From NCBI RefSeq assembly GCF_900091565.1, contig NZ_FMCV01000016.1:62001-126000 (forward strand): a stretch of DNA of 64,000 nucleotides, written 5' to 3'. Shown piece by piece: positions 42,466 to 51,452 of this stretch. The notes below the pieces were generated by a model. The model was not told the origin of the DNA, ran no database searches, and saw nothing but the letters and a program-made list of their open reading frames with translations. Position 1 is the stretch's first letter; each line of letters opens with the position of its first letter. A program made the position numbers and the translations under genes. Source of the stretch: Micromonospora marina. Lineage in GTDB: Bacteria > Actinomycetota > Actinomycetes > Mycobacteriales > Micromonosporaceae.

Positions 42466-44253
42466 CTACAAGGTGATGGACCAGCGGTCGAGGTACCCGG
42501 TGTCGCCGTACCCGCTGTCGCGGATCCAGAGGTTCCAGGTGCCCCCGGCCTGCTCACCGGAGACCGGCACGGTGTAGGTCGCCGTGCCGGGGAACGGGTG
42601 GCAGACGTAACCGCCGTACTGGTGCAGGGCGTACCACCGGCCCGACGGCGAGAGCAGATAGATGTCGAGGTCCTCGACACAGGTGTGTTGTGCCGTGACC
42701 TCGACCCGTACCGAACTGGTGGTGGCACCGGTCGCGGTGGAGCTGACCGGGCTGTACAGGGACTGGTAGTCCTGGATCGGGAAGTTGGTGTCGTTGGCGA
42801 AGGTCCGCGCGCCACCGGTGCCGTCCGCGGTGCGGACGGTGAGCGATCCGCTCGCCGCCGACACGTTCCCGGCGGCATCGCGGGCCCGGACGGTGATCTG
42901 GTAGCTGGTCGCCGGGGTCAGGCCGGTGAGCGTCGCGGTGGTGCCGGCGGTGCTCGTGGCGAGGGTGGCGCCGCGGTACACGTCGTACCCGGTGACCCCG
43001 ACATTGTCGGTCGACGCGTTCCAGGCCAGCGACACGCTCGTCGAGGTGACGCCGGTGGTCCGCAGGTTTCCTGGCACGCTGGGCGCCTGGGTGTCACCGC
43101 CACCGCCACCGCCACCGGTGTACAGGGTGAGGTTCCACTTGCGCAGCGCCTCGTTGACCGGCTGGAACAGCGACTGGTCCGGCAGGTTGCCCGGCGAGCA
43201 GCTGGAGTAGCCACCGGAGTGCAGTCCGACCGCCCTGGTCCCGGCCAGCCACGCGCCACCGGAGTCACCCGGCAGCGAGCAGGCGGTGGTGAACGACACC
43301 CCGTCGATCGGCCCGCTGGCGTAGTTGATCGTCTGGTTCACGGAGGTGACCCGGCCGCACTGCCAGCCCGTCGTCACACCCGAGTGGCACACGATCTGGT
43401 TCACCAGTGGCTCGGTGCTGCCGGTCACCGTGACCGGGGCGCTGCCGTAGGTGTTGACGGACGCGGACAACGCCCAAGCCGGCTCGGTCACCGCGACGAC
43501 ACCCATGTCCCCCTCGCGGGAGAACACGCTCCGGGTGCCGCCGGTGTTCGACGTCCCGATCCGGTTCTGCTGGCCGGCGGCGCCGTACGCGGGCTGGTTC
43601 GGCTGAGTGGTGCAGTGCCCGGCGGTGAGGAAGTGCTTGCCGCCGGAGCCGTCGACCGCGGGGAAGCCGACCGAGCAGTTGCCCAGGGTTCCGGGGAACC
43701 ACGGGTTGCCCGGCCGGATCTCGCCCCCTTGCGGGCTCGGCGAACCGGCCGACTCACGTACCCGGACGCCCAGGGCCTTGGCGCGGACCAGGAACGCGTG
43801 GGTGGCGGCGGTGGTCCTGGTGGTGTCGACGCGCACGAGCACGTCGTTGCCCTCGGGGTCGACACCCCAGCCGATGACGCCGGGGACGTTGTCGGCGAGG
43901 TCACCGATCTTGCCGACGAGCCGGTCGAGGTCCGCCCGGCTCCGGCTTACCATCCGCGGTTCGGCGCCGGCAGCGCGGATCCGGGTGGCCGCAGCCGGGT
44001 CGGTGACCGCTACGACCACGGCACCGCTCTTCGCGTCCAGCCAGACTCCCGCGCCCCGCTCGGGCAACCGCTCGACGGTCCGCTGGGCGGCATCCTGCTT
44101 GGCCAGCGCGGTCCGGGCCTCGGCACGGGACATCTTCAGGTCGCGGCTGATCGAGGCGATCAGGTCGTCGTCGGCCGCGGCGGCCGCGGGAGCGCTCAGG
44201 CCGGCGATGCCCAGGGCGAGAACCGCGATCACCGGTACGCTTCGGCGCCTCAT
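42466..44253 (-). CDS. Secreted S1 (streptogrisin-like) protease with FnIII and P domains
   Basis: Extracellular serine protease of 595 residues: signal peptide (ending PAAAAA), an alpha-lytic-type propeptide with RVDTTRTTAATHAFLVRAKAL, and a trypsin-fold domain. His is near 212 in LTAGHC, Asp near 248 in GDMGVV and Ser near 330 in GDSGGAW. After a Gly-rich hinge come a fibronectin type III domain (about 390-475) and a P/Homo B domain at the end (about 490-595), the latter more often seen on subtilases. ATG 44253 overlaps the stop of the upstream subtilase gene (ATGA), so the two secreted proteases are made together. Likely role: nutrient scavenging or processing of extracellular proteins. 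Confidence 0.9.
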   Translation of the reverse strand: MRRRSVPVIAVLALGIAGLSAPAAAAADDDLIASISRDLKMSRAEARTALAKQDAAQRTVERLPERGAGVWLDAKSGAVVVAVTDPAAATRIRAAGAEPRMVSRSRADLDRLVGKIGDLADNVPGVIGWGVDPEGNDVLVRVDTTRTTAATHAFLVRAKALGVRVRESAGSPSPQGGEIRPGNPWFPGTLGNCSVGFPAVDGSGGKHFLTAGHCTTQPNQPAYGAAGQQNRIGTSNTGGTRSVFSREGDMGVVAVTEPAWALSASVNTYGSAPVTVTGSTEPLVNQIVCHSGVTTGWQCGRVTSVNQTINYASGPIDGVSFTTACSLPGDSGGAWLAGTRAVGLHSGGYSSCSPGNLPDQSLFQPVNEALRKWNLTLYTGGGGGGGDTQAPSVPGNLRTTGVTSTSVSLAWNASTDNVGVTGYDVYRGATLATSTAGTTATLTGLTPATSYQITVRARDAAGNVSAASGSLTVRTADGTGGARTFANDTNFPIQDYQSLYSPVSSTATGATTSSVRVEVTAQHTCVEDLDIYLLSPSGRWYALHQYGGYVCHPFPGTATYTVPVSGEQAGGTWNLWIRDSGYGDTGYLDRWSITL

Positions 44254-46169
44254 CGGGTCGCCGCCTGGTGGGTGACGCGGACATCGTCCACGCCCGCTTC
44301 GACGAGGCTGCCACCGGAGACATCCCCGGCCTCGACGAGGATCCGTACCGAGTTCCCCGTCCACGGGGTGAGGTCGACCGTGGCAGCCGTCCAGACCGCG
44401 GAGGTGTTCGACGAACTGGTCTTCTTCTCGAACACCGTCGTCGAGCCGGTCCCGGAGACCACCCGGACCCGCAGGAAGTCCGCGCCGGCCGAGTTGTACA
44501 GCCACCCGAGATACCAGGACAGTGTCAGTTTCGCGGTGCCTCCGGCCGGGATCTGGATGGGCGGCGAACTCGCCGACGTGATCCCGCCGTCGATGTCGCC
44601 GTCACCCGCCGAGGCTCCCGGCGCGGCGCCGCTGACCAGGGCACGTATCCCGCTCACCGTGTTTCCCGGCTGCAACGTGTAGCCGTTCCAGGAGGTGGCG
44701 CCCGGGTCGCCCACCTCGAATCGACCGCTCGTGGCGGTGTCGGTCCCGGCGGGGTTCAGCGTCCAGGTCCCGCTCTCGAAATCGGTGGCGTAGACGGTGG
44801 TGCCGGGACCGGGGCCGGGGTCGCTGCCGGAGACCGCACGCAGGGCGTTGGCGATCCCCTCACCGAAGTGCGAGTTCCGCGTGAGCGTTCCGGTGCAGCG
44901 ACTGTCCCCGGACGGGCAGGGCGTGTCGATGGCCTGGGAGAGCAGCATCGAGCGCAGTTGGTCGGGGCTGGCACTCGGGTTCGCCGAGGCCAGCAGCGCC
45001 ACCACGCCCGCCGCGTGCGGCGACGAGGCGGACGTACCGCTGAACGTCGTGTACCCGTTGTTCAGGTCGGTGGTGTTGATCATCCCGTTCCCGTCGCCAC
45101 CCGGCGCCGTCAGTTCGACGGTGTTGAGCCCGTAGTTCGAGTAGTAGGCCAACTCCTTGCGGGTGGTCGTCGCCGTCACCGAGATCGCGTTCGGCAGGTC
45201 GCCGGGCAGGAACAGCCCCTGCTCGGTGTCGAGGTTGGTCGAGAAGTTGCCGGCCGCGGCGACGGTGACCGTACCGCGGCCGTGGGCGTAGTCGACCGCG
45301 CGCCGTACCGCCTCGATCACCGCGTCCTGGTCGAGGTTCGTCGGGTGGTTGAACGTGTAGGGGTCGACGTAGTAGCTGTTGTTCGTCACCGTGAAGCCAC
45401 GCGCCGCGGACCACATCAGCCCGCAGATGACGTTCTCCGGGTACATGTAGCCGGTCGGCTCCATCACCTTGACGGCGGCGATCCGCACGTTCGGCGCGAC
45501 ACCGACGACGCCGCGCCCGTTCCGGGCCGCCGCGATGATGCCGGCGACCGACGTCCCGTGTCCGGCGGCGGGCGCGTACGCGTCCGGCTCCCAGGCGCCC
45601 GGTGTGGTGTTCGTCTTTCCGTACAGGCAGGACACCGAATTGGCGGCGTCGAAGTTGGCGCGCAGGTCGTCGTGCGTCCCCTGCACACCGGTGTCCAGTA
45701 CACCGACGGTGACGGACCGGCTGCCCGGGTTGATGTCCCAGGCCCGGTCGGCGCCCATCATCGACATGTTCCAGTCGACCGGTTCCAGGGGCGCCGCGAT
45801 GGACGATCCCATCTGCGGTTCCAGGTACCGCCGAGCGGTCGAACCCTGGGCGGGGACGTCGGTGTCCCGTGACTGCCCCACCTTCTGCACCCCGCTCACC
45901 GCGCGCATCCGGGTAGCGAAGTCCGTGGCTGTGGAGTGCGCCACGATGACGCCGATCTCGGCGTGCCTGTTCTGGACCGTGCCGCCCTGGGCGACCACCG
46001 CCTGCGCGACGGTGCTGGTGGAAGCGGGTGTCGTGAGCACCAGGTAGGCGCGGACGCCCTGCGGTTGGGCGATGGCCGGGGCGATGCCGGAGACGCCGGC
46101 TATACCCGCACCGAGCGCGAGCACGCACAGCGCTCGGAAGGGCCCGATCCGGGCCCGATTTCGTGTCAT
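44250..46169 (-). CDS. Secreted subtilisin-family (S8) protease
   Basis: Extracellular protease of 639 residues. Signal peptide (about 1-36), an I9-like propeptide, and a subtilase domain with catalytic Asp near 159 (GVLDTGV), His near 204 (GHGTSVAG), oxyanion Asn in AAGNFS and Ser near 376 (GTSASSPHAAG). A beta-rich C-terminal domain of about 170 residues follows a Gly/Pro hinge and may bind substrate or surfaces. ATG 46169 is chosen because GAGGAGAGG lies just upstream, whereas ATG 46196 would place that site inside the coding region. It is translationally coupled to the S1 protease downstream. Confidence 0.92.
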   Translation of the reverse strand: MTRNRARIGPFRALCVLALGAGIAGVSGIAPAIAQPQGVRAYLVLTTPASTSTVAQAVVAQGGTVQNRHAEIGVIVAHSTATDFATRMRAVSGVQKVGQSRDTDVPAQGSTARRYLEPQMGSSIAAPLEPVDWNMSMMGADRAWDINPGSRSVTVGVLDTGVQGTHDDLRANFDAANSVSCLYGKTNTTPGAWEPDAYAPAAGHGTSVAGIIAAARNGRGVVGVAPNVRIAAVKVMEPTGYMYPENVICGLMWSAARGFTVTNNSYYVDPYTFNHPTNLDQDAVIEAVRRAVDYAHGRGTVTVAAAGNFSTNLDTEQGLFLPGDLPNAISVTATTTRKELAYYSNYGLNTVELTAPGGDGNGMINTTDLNNGYTTFSGTSASSPHAAGVVALLASANPSASPDQLRSMLLSQAIDTPCPSGDSRCTGTLTRNSHFGEGIANALRAVSGSDPGPGPGTTVYATDFESGTWTLNPAGTDTATSGRFEVGDPGATSWNGYTLQPGNTVSGIRALVSGAAPGASAGDGDIDGGITSASSPPIQIPAGGTAKLTLSWYLGWLYNSAGADFLRVRVVSGTGSTTVFEKKTSSSNTSAVWTAATVDLTPWTGNSVRILVEAGDVSGGSLVEAGVDDVRVTHQAATR

Positions 46170-46473
46170 GGCAGGGACCTCTCCTCGATGAAACACTCGT
46201 TCATCTGCCTGCGATGGTTGCTATTCGTTCATGTCGATTTCAATCCGCGTTAACACGCAAGAAATTCACGCCCCACGGAGAAAAGGCGGGCCGGTGGGCG
46301 CGTGATCCCGCGAAGCGGTGGTGGCGGGACTGCGTACTCGCCGCGGCGCCGTGGTGGGCGGTGGCTCCTCTGGTGGATCTGCGGGCGTAACCAGAGATCG
46401 GTGGGACGCGTTGGTGGTGGTGACCGTGAAGGGAGGTGAGGCAAAGGATGGGCGGCATGCGAGGAGAGCTTCG
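46170..46473. other. Divergent intergenic region between protease and polysaccharide operons
   Basis: About 304 bases. Two direct TCGTTCAT octamers (46197-46204 and 46225-46232), 28 bases apart, lie in the protease leader. An AT-richer stretch with GCGTTAACACGC follows near 46248. The right half is GC-rich with no confident promoter. The frame of the flippase gene is open here, but the sequence is not protein-like. Confidence 0.45.
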
Positions 46474-47886
46474 GTGAAGAGCGTGTCCCTCACGGACGAC
46501 GGGAGCACATCCTCCGCGGAGGGCGGGCCCGGAGCGGGGACGGCGACCCGCCCGAGTCGACTCACCTCATGGATCGCCTCGGCCCTCGTCGGACGAGTGG
46601 TCAGTGCGCTGGTGCCGCTACTGCTCGTGCCCGTCGTCCTCTCGAACATCGGAGTCGATCTCTACGGGCTGTGGATGGCGGTGGTGGCCGTCACCGGCAT
46701 GGCGGCCTTCGCCGATCTCGGGCTCGGCAACGGTCTCCTCACCCGGCTGGCGCCCTGCTACGCCAGCGGTGACACGACTCAGGCCCGGCGGTACGTGTCC
46801 AGTGCGTACGCGATGGTGTCGGCGATCGCGCTGACCGGGTGCGCCCTGCTCTGGCTCGTCTCGGACGCCGTGCCCTGGCGGGCGCTGTTCAACGTCTCGC
46901 AGTCGGCCCCGCTCGACGACGTGCGGGCCATCAGCCTGGTCGGTCTGACGGCGTTCCTGCTGAACGTGCCGCTCTCCCTGATCGGCCGGGTGCAGTACGC
47001 CTGGCAGATGGGGGTGCGGAGCAACATCTGGCAGGCCGTCGGGTCGGCCGTGTCGCTGCCGCTGACGATCGGGGCGGTGCAGGCCGGTCTCAGCGCCCCG
47101 TGGGTCGTCGCGGCCGCGGTGTCCGGCCCGGTACTGGGCAACGTCGTCAACACCTGCTGGGCCTTCGCCCGGGAGCTGCGACCCCTTCGCCCCGGCCTGA
47201 CCGCTCTCGACCCCGATGCCGTACGGGAACTGCTGCGCATCGGGGGCCTCTTCGGCGTCGTCACGATCCTGATGACCCTCGCGGACAACGCCGACAACCT
47301 GATCATCGCGCACACGCGCGGCCTGGCCGACGTGACTGCCTACGCCGTGCCGGCCAAGCTCTTCACCCAACTCGGGATGATCGTCGTGTTGATCAATCAG
47401 CCGTTCTGGCCGGCGCACGGCACGGCCCTGGCACTGGGGCGGGTCACCTGGGTCCGCCGGACGGCACGCCGCATGACCCTGATCTCCGTCGCGGTGGTCC
47501 TGATACCGGCCACGGCACTGGTCGCGTGCGGGGAGCGGCTCTTCGTCGCCTGGCTGTCCGCGCCGTACGGCGACCGCTGGCTGCTGCTGGGCCTGGCGGC
47601 GTGGTGGTTGACGATGGCGGCCGTGTCGCCCGTGTTCATGGTGCAGAACGCGGCCGGAGTGATCGGCCCGCAGTTGGTCGGTTACGTCGCGTACCTCGTG
47701 CTGTCGGTGATCGGCAAGTGGTGCGCCGCCCGGTGGCTCGGCATCGCCGCGGTGCCGTACGTCGCCACCATCTGTTTCCTGCTGACAGCCGCTCCCGCGG
47801 CGATCCACGGTTACCGACGGACGCTGGCCCGAGCGGCTCGCGCCGGAGAGACACGAGAGGTGAGACGAGTTGGCGTCCCGTCCTGA
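46474..47886 (+). CDS. Wzx-type oligosaccharide flippase (MOP superfamily)
   Basis: Membrane protein of 470 residues with 12 or more hydrophobic segments and the N-terminal pattern RVVSALVPLLLVPVVLSNIG, then FADLGLGNGLLTRLA, typical of polysaccharide flippases. It should move undecaprenyl-linked repeat units to the outer face of the membrane. GTG 46474 has GAGGAG seven bases upstream. It heads a three-gene operon with two glycosyltransferases, opposite the FucNAc operon, and works with the Wzy-like protein at 56153. Confidence 0.88.
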   Translation: MKSVSLTDDGSTSSAEGGPGAGTATRPSRLTSWIASALVGRVVSALVPLLLVPVVLSNIGVDLYGLWMAVVAVTGMAAFADLGLGNGLLTRLAPCYASGDTTQARRYVSSAYAMVSAIALTGCALLWLVSDAVPWRALFNVSQSAPLDDVRAISLVGLTAFLLNVPLSLIGRVQYAWQMGVRSNIWQAVGSAVSLPLTIGAVQAGLSAPWVVAAAVSGPVLGNVVNTCWAFARELRPLRPGLTALDPDAVRELLRIGGLFGVVTILMTLADNADNLIIAHTRGLADVTAYAVPAKLFTQLGMIVVLINQPFWPAHGTALALGRVTWVRRTARRMTLISVAVVLIPATALVACGERLFVAWLSAPYGDRWLLLGLAAWWLTMAAVSPVFMVQNAAGVIGPQLVGYVAYLVLSVIGKWCAARWLGIAAVPYVATICFLLTAAPAAIHGYRRTLARAARAGETREVRRVGVPS

Positions 47887-49213
47887 TGCCGTGCCACGAG
47901 TCCTGGTGGTGGGCCACATGCCCTTCGACCGGACCACCGGTACGACGATCACGCTGTCCAACCTGTTCCACGGCTGGCCGAAGGACCGCCTGGCGCAGGT
48001 CTACACGGCCTCGGCCGAACCGTCGGACGAGGTGTGCGATCGCTACCTGCACTTTCCGCCCCGGGAGCACTACCTCCCGCCGCAGTACTACACGCTGCGC
48101 ATGCTGGGATGGAACGGCAGCAGCCCGCTACAGGGCATCCGGGCGGTCACGGCGGTACGCAACGCCGCCGACCGGCGCCCACTCGTCGCCACCGCGTACG
48201 CCCACCTGGTCGCGCTGGCCGACCTCAGCCCGTTGCACCTGCCGCCGAAGGTGGTGCGCTGGATGCAGGAGTTCCGGCCCGACGTGGTCTACTCCATGCT
48301 CGGCAGCGTTCGGCTGGCCCGGCTCACGGTCCGGGCGGCCCGAGCGTGCGCGGTGCCCGTCGTGCCCCACTTCACCGACGACTGGCCCGCGACCCTGTAC
48401 CCCCACGGCGAACTGGGCGGCATCGCCGACCGTGCGGTGCGTTCGGCGGTCCGGCAGGTGATCGGACGCGCTCCGGCCGGCATGACCATCAGCGACTCGA
48501 TGGCCGACGAGTACCAGCGTCGGTACGGCATCCCCTTCGACGTCTTCACGAACTCGGTGGATCCGGAGTTCTTCGCCGCGCCGATGTCGCCACGACCCGC
48601 CGACTCGGGCCAGTCGGCGACCAACCTCGTCTACGTGGGTGCCCTGCACCTGGGCCGCTGGCGCTCACTGCGGAACCTTGCGGACAGCGTCCAGGCGATC
48701 AGCGCGTCTGCCTCGCCGGTGCGACTCACCCTGCACTGCCCGGCTGCCGATGTCGAGCGCTACCGGTCCGCCTTCGTGGCCCACCCCGCCGTGCACTTCG
48801 GGCGGTCACTGGACAGTCACGAGGTGCCGGGTGTGCTCGCGGGGGCGGACATCCTGGTGCACGTCGAGAGCTTCGCCGAGGACACCCGGCGGTACACGCG
48901 ATACTCGGTCTCGACGAAGATCCCGCAGTATCTGGCCGCCGGGCGCCCGATCCTCGGCCACGGGCCGGCCGAACTCGCCTCGATGGCGTACATCCGTGCG
49001 GCGGGCGCCGGAGTCGTCGTAGGCCAGCAGGATCCGGACGTGCTGACCGAACAGTTGTGGAAGCTCTGCCTCGACACCTCGTCGTGGCACCAGTACGGGG
49101 CGAACGGACGAGCGCACGCCGAGCGCCACCACCGCCGGGAACGGGTGGCGGCGCGGTTCGCCGAGGCGCTCGGCGCCGCCGCGCGGGCCGGACGGCAGCA
49201 GGGGCGATCGTGA
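47870..49213 (+). CDS. Glycosyltransferase (GT-B fold)
   Basis: Cytoplasmic glycosyltransferase of 447 residues. The N-terminal domain begins RVLVVGHMPFDRTTGTTITLS; the C-terminal nucleotide-sugar domain contains VYVGALHLGRWRSL and a GT4-like acidic region near VHVESFAEDTRRYTRYSVSTKI. TTG 47870 with AGAGGTGA upstream overlaps the flippase gene by 17 bases. Donor and acceptor are unknown. It would add one sugar to the lipid-linked repeat unit. Confidence 0.82.
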   Translation: MASRPDAVPRVLVVGHMPFDRTTGTTITLSNLFHGWPKDRLAQVYTASAEPSDEVCDRYLHFPPREHYLPPQYYTLRMLGWNGSSPLQGIRAVTAVRNAADRRPLVATAYAHLVALADLSPLHLPPKVVRWMQEFRPDVVYSMLGSVRLARLTVRAARACAVPVVPHFTDDWPATLYPHGELGGIADRAVRSAVRQVIGRAPAGMTISDSMADEYQRRYGIPFDVFTNSVDPEFFAAPMSPRPADSGQSATNLVYVGALHLGRWRSLRNLADSVQAISASASPVRLTLHCPAADVERYRSAFVAHPAVHFGRSLDSHEVPGVLAGADILVHVESFAEDTRRYTRYSVSTKIPQYLAAGRPILGHGPAELASMAYIRAAGAGVVVGQQDPDVLTEQLWKLCLDTSSWHQYGANGRAHAERHHRRERVAARFAEALGAAARAGRQQGRS

Positions 49214-50400
49214 GCCGCCGCGATGACTGGGTGGCGTGCGTCGGCCCGATCGCGTTCCCGTGGGGGGAACCGGGATCACGGCGTGTCTTCGGGCTCGTCG
49301 CCTCCCTGGCAGCCGCCGGCCGGAACGTCGTGGTCGCCAGCGGTGACCCCGGCCCGCGGCTACCGGTGCCCCTGCATGTCGACGGCGCCGGTTCGGTGTG
49401 CCACGTCGGCCTGGGCGAGGCCCCGCCGTCCGGGGCCGGTCCGCTGCGCGCCTCCGCCCGGATGTTCCTCACCTGGGGACGACGCACCGTTCGCTGGCTC
49501 GACGAGCAGCCGACGAAACCGTCCCACGTGCTCCTCCACGGAGGACAGGCCCAGTACGCCCATCGACTGTTGCGCTGGTGTCACCGCAACGGGGTGCCGC
49601 TGGTCGCGGATGTGGTCGACTGGTACAACGGACGATACGTCCGGGGCGGCGTGCTGGGGCCGTTGAACATCAGCATGCAGACGGCCCTGCGGCACCACTA
49701 TCCGCGCTGTGACGCCGTCATCGCGATCAGCAGCCTGCTGGAACGGCACTACCTCTCCCGGGTGGGCGCCGTGATTCGCATCCCGCCGACCACCGACGTT
49801 CAGCACACGCCGGTGGGCCCGCCGCGCACCTGCCGGGGGCCCGCGCTGACGCTCGTCTACGCCGGCAGCCCCGGCCGCAACAACAAGGACCTGCTGGCGA
49901 CCGTGATGACCGCCGTCGGCAAGGCGAACAGCGCGGACGTGCGCGTCGAACTGCGGATCATCGGCCCCTCGGCGGACGAGGTGCGGTCGATGGCGGGCGG
50001 GCCGGTGCCGGAAGGCGTGCGGGTCATGGGCCGGATGGCGCAGCGGCAGGTACCGGCGGCGCTGCGCGAGGCCGACTTCACCGTGTTGCTGCGTCGCCCC
50101 GAACGCGCCTCCGACGCGGGTTTCTCGACGAAGTTCTGCGAGAGCCTCGCCAACGGGGTGCCCGTGCTCGCCAACCTGACCAGCGACATGGGCAGCTACC
50201 TCCGTGACGGGGTGGAAGGGCTGGTCTGCCCCGACTACTCGGTGACGGGGCTGATGCGCACGGTCCAGCGGGCGGCCCGGCTGACCGACCGGGATTTGAC
50301 CATGATGCGGTTGGCAGCCCGCGAGCAGGCGCTGAAGTCGTTCGACTACCGCATGTACGCCGACAGCCTCGACGCCTTCTTCGACGCGGTACGTCGCTGA
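49210..50400 (+). CDS. Glycosyltransferase (GT4-like)
   Basis: GT-B enzyme of 396 residues. The C-terminal domain has LVYAGSPGRNNKDLL and an E-x7-E-like acidic motif around ERASDAGFSTKFCESLANGVPV, typical of retaining GT4-like transferases. GTG 49210 lies in the stop of the upstream glycosyltransferase gene (GTGA). The frame is open upstream but overlaps the previous gene. It ends 13 bases from the convergent LCP gene. Probably adds a further sugar of the repeat unit. Confidence 0.85.
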   Translation: MSRRDDWVACVGPIAFPWGEPGSRRVFGLVASLAAAGRNVVVASGDPGPRLPVPLHVDGAGSVCHVGLGEAPPSGAGPLRASARMFLTWGRRTVRWLDEQPTKPSHVLLHGGQAQYAHRLLRWCHRNGVPLVADVVDWYNGRYVRGGVLGPLNISMQTALRHHYPRCDAVIAISSLLERHYLSRVGAVIRIPPTTDVQHTPVGPPRTCRGPALTLVYAGSPGRNNKDLLATVMTAVGKANSADVRVELRIIGPSADEVRSMAGGPVPEGVRVMGRMAQRQVPAALREADFTVLLRRPERASDAGFSTKFCESLANGVPVLANLTSDMGSYLRDGVEGLVCPDYSVTGLMRTVQRAARLTDRDLTMMRLAAREQALKSFDYRMYADSLDAFFDAVRR

Positions 50401-50413
50401 ACTCCCGCGTAGC

Positions 50414-51424
50414 TCAGTGCGGGTTCTCTGCCAGCCACTGTTCCACGGCACCCTCGCGGAGCGCCCGGTAGAGACTCGCGGCCCTGGGCCGGTCGGGCAG
50501 GACGACGCTCTGGTCCCCGATCATGTCGACGCCCGCGGAGGGGCTGGTGAGCATGACGATCCGGTCGGCGGTGACGCCGCGCAGCCGCCAGACGAGGTCG
50601 GTGACCCGGAGTCCCGCGTCGACCCGCACGGCCCCGCTGACGGCGTCGAGGAAGCCGTCGAGCCGGGCCGGATCAGCCAGCAGCCCCTTGCGGGTGGCCG
50701 CCTGCAGGATCGCCATGATGATCGCCTGCTGGTGCTGGATGCGGGTGAAGTCACCGGCGGCGAACTGGTGACGCTCACGCGCGTACTCGAGTGCCATGGC
50801 GCTGTTCATCCGGCGTGTGCCCGGCGGGACCGTGATCCCGCCGGCGGCGTACGACAGGTAGGGTTTGTCGACCTCGACGTCCACGCCGCCGAGGCTGTCG
50901 ATGACGCGGCCGAAGCCGGCGAAGTCCACGACGGCGGCGTGGTCGATCCGGACTCCGGTGAACCCCTCGACCGTCCGCACCAGCAGCGGTGTGCCGCCCC
51001 AGGCGTACGCCGCGTTGATCTTCGCAAGCCTGGTGTCGTCGCTGTCCACCCTGGTCGGGACCGCGGTCCACGTGTCGCGGGGGATGGACACCATGTGCAC
51101 CCGGTCTCCGTCGGCCGAGACTCGGACCAGGATGATGGTGTCGGTCCGCTGCGACCCACCGGACGGCCCCGCCTGATCCGTGCCCGCGACCAGGATGTGG
51201 AGGGCCTTGCCGGTGGCCTTGGCGGGTCGCTCCTCGGCCGGAATCGGGCTGAACGCGTCCACCCTGGTGATTGTGGTTTCGAAATGCCGCAGGTAGAGCC
51301 AGCCGGCGCCGCCGAGCAGGCTCAGCAGTGTCGAAAGGGCGGCGACCAGCGCCACGGCCCGGGCCCAACGGCGACCGAGCGGCATCATCCGCAGTCTGCG
51401 GGCACCGGGCCCGAAAAGTCTCAC
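50414..51424 (-). CDS. LytR-CpsA-Psr (LCP) family cell-wall glycopolymer ligase
   Basis: Membrane-anchored transferase of 336 residues that moves finished glycopolymers from undecaprenyl diphosphate to peptidoglycan. One N-terminal transmembrane helix (about 22-44) precedes the extracellular LCP domain with SQRTDTIILVRV, VSIPRDTW and KINAAYAWGG, where the conserved Arg and Asp residues sit. GTG 51424 follows GGGAGG. It is the last gene of the capE-led operon, so the polymer made here is probably wall-attached. Confidence 0.92.
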   Translation of the reverse strand: MRLFGPGARRLRMMPLGRRWARAVALVAALSTLLSLLGGAGWLYLRHFETTITRVDAFSPIPAEERPAKATGKALHILVAGTDQAGPSGGSQRTDTIILVRVSADGDRVHMVSIPRDTWTAVPTRVDSDDTRLAKINAAYAWGGTPLLVRTVEGFTGVRIDHAAVVDFAGFGRVIDSLGGVDVEVDKPYLSYAAGGITVPPGTRRMNSAMALEYARERHQFAAGDFTRIQHQQAIIMAILQAATRKGLLADPARLDGFLDAVSGAVRVDAGLRVTDLVWRLRGVTADRIVMLTSPSAGVDMIGDQSVVLPDRPRAASLYRALREGAVEQWLAENPH

Positions 51425-51452
51425 CGGATCCTCCCTTCGCCGACGCGGTGGG

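Noticed and set aside
46318..46473. Upstream extension of the flippase gene
   Set aside because: The Gly/Arg-rich sequence is not membrane-like; GAGGAG supports GTG 46474.
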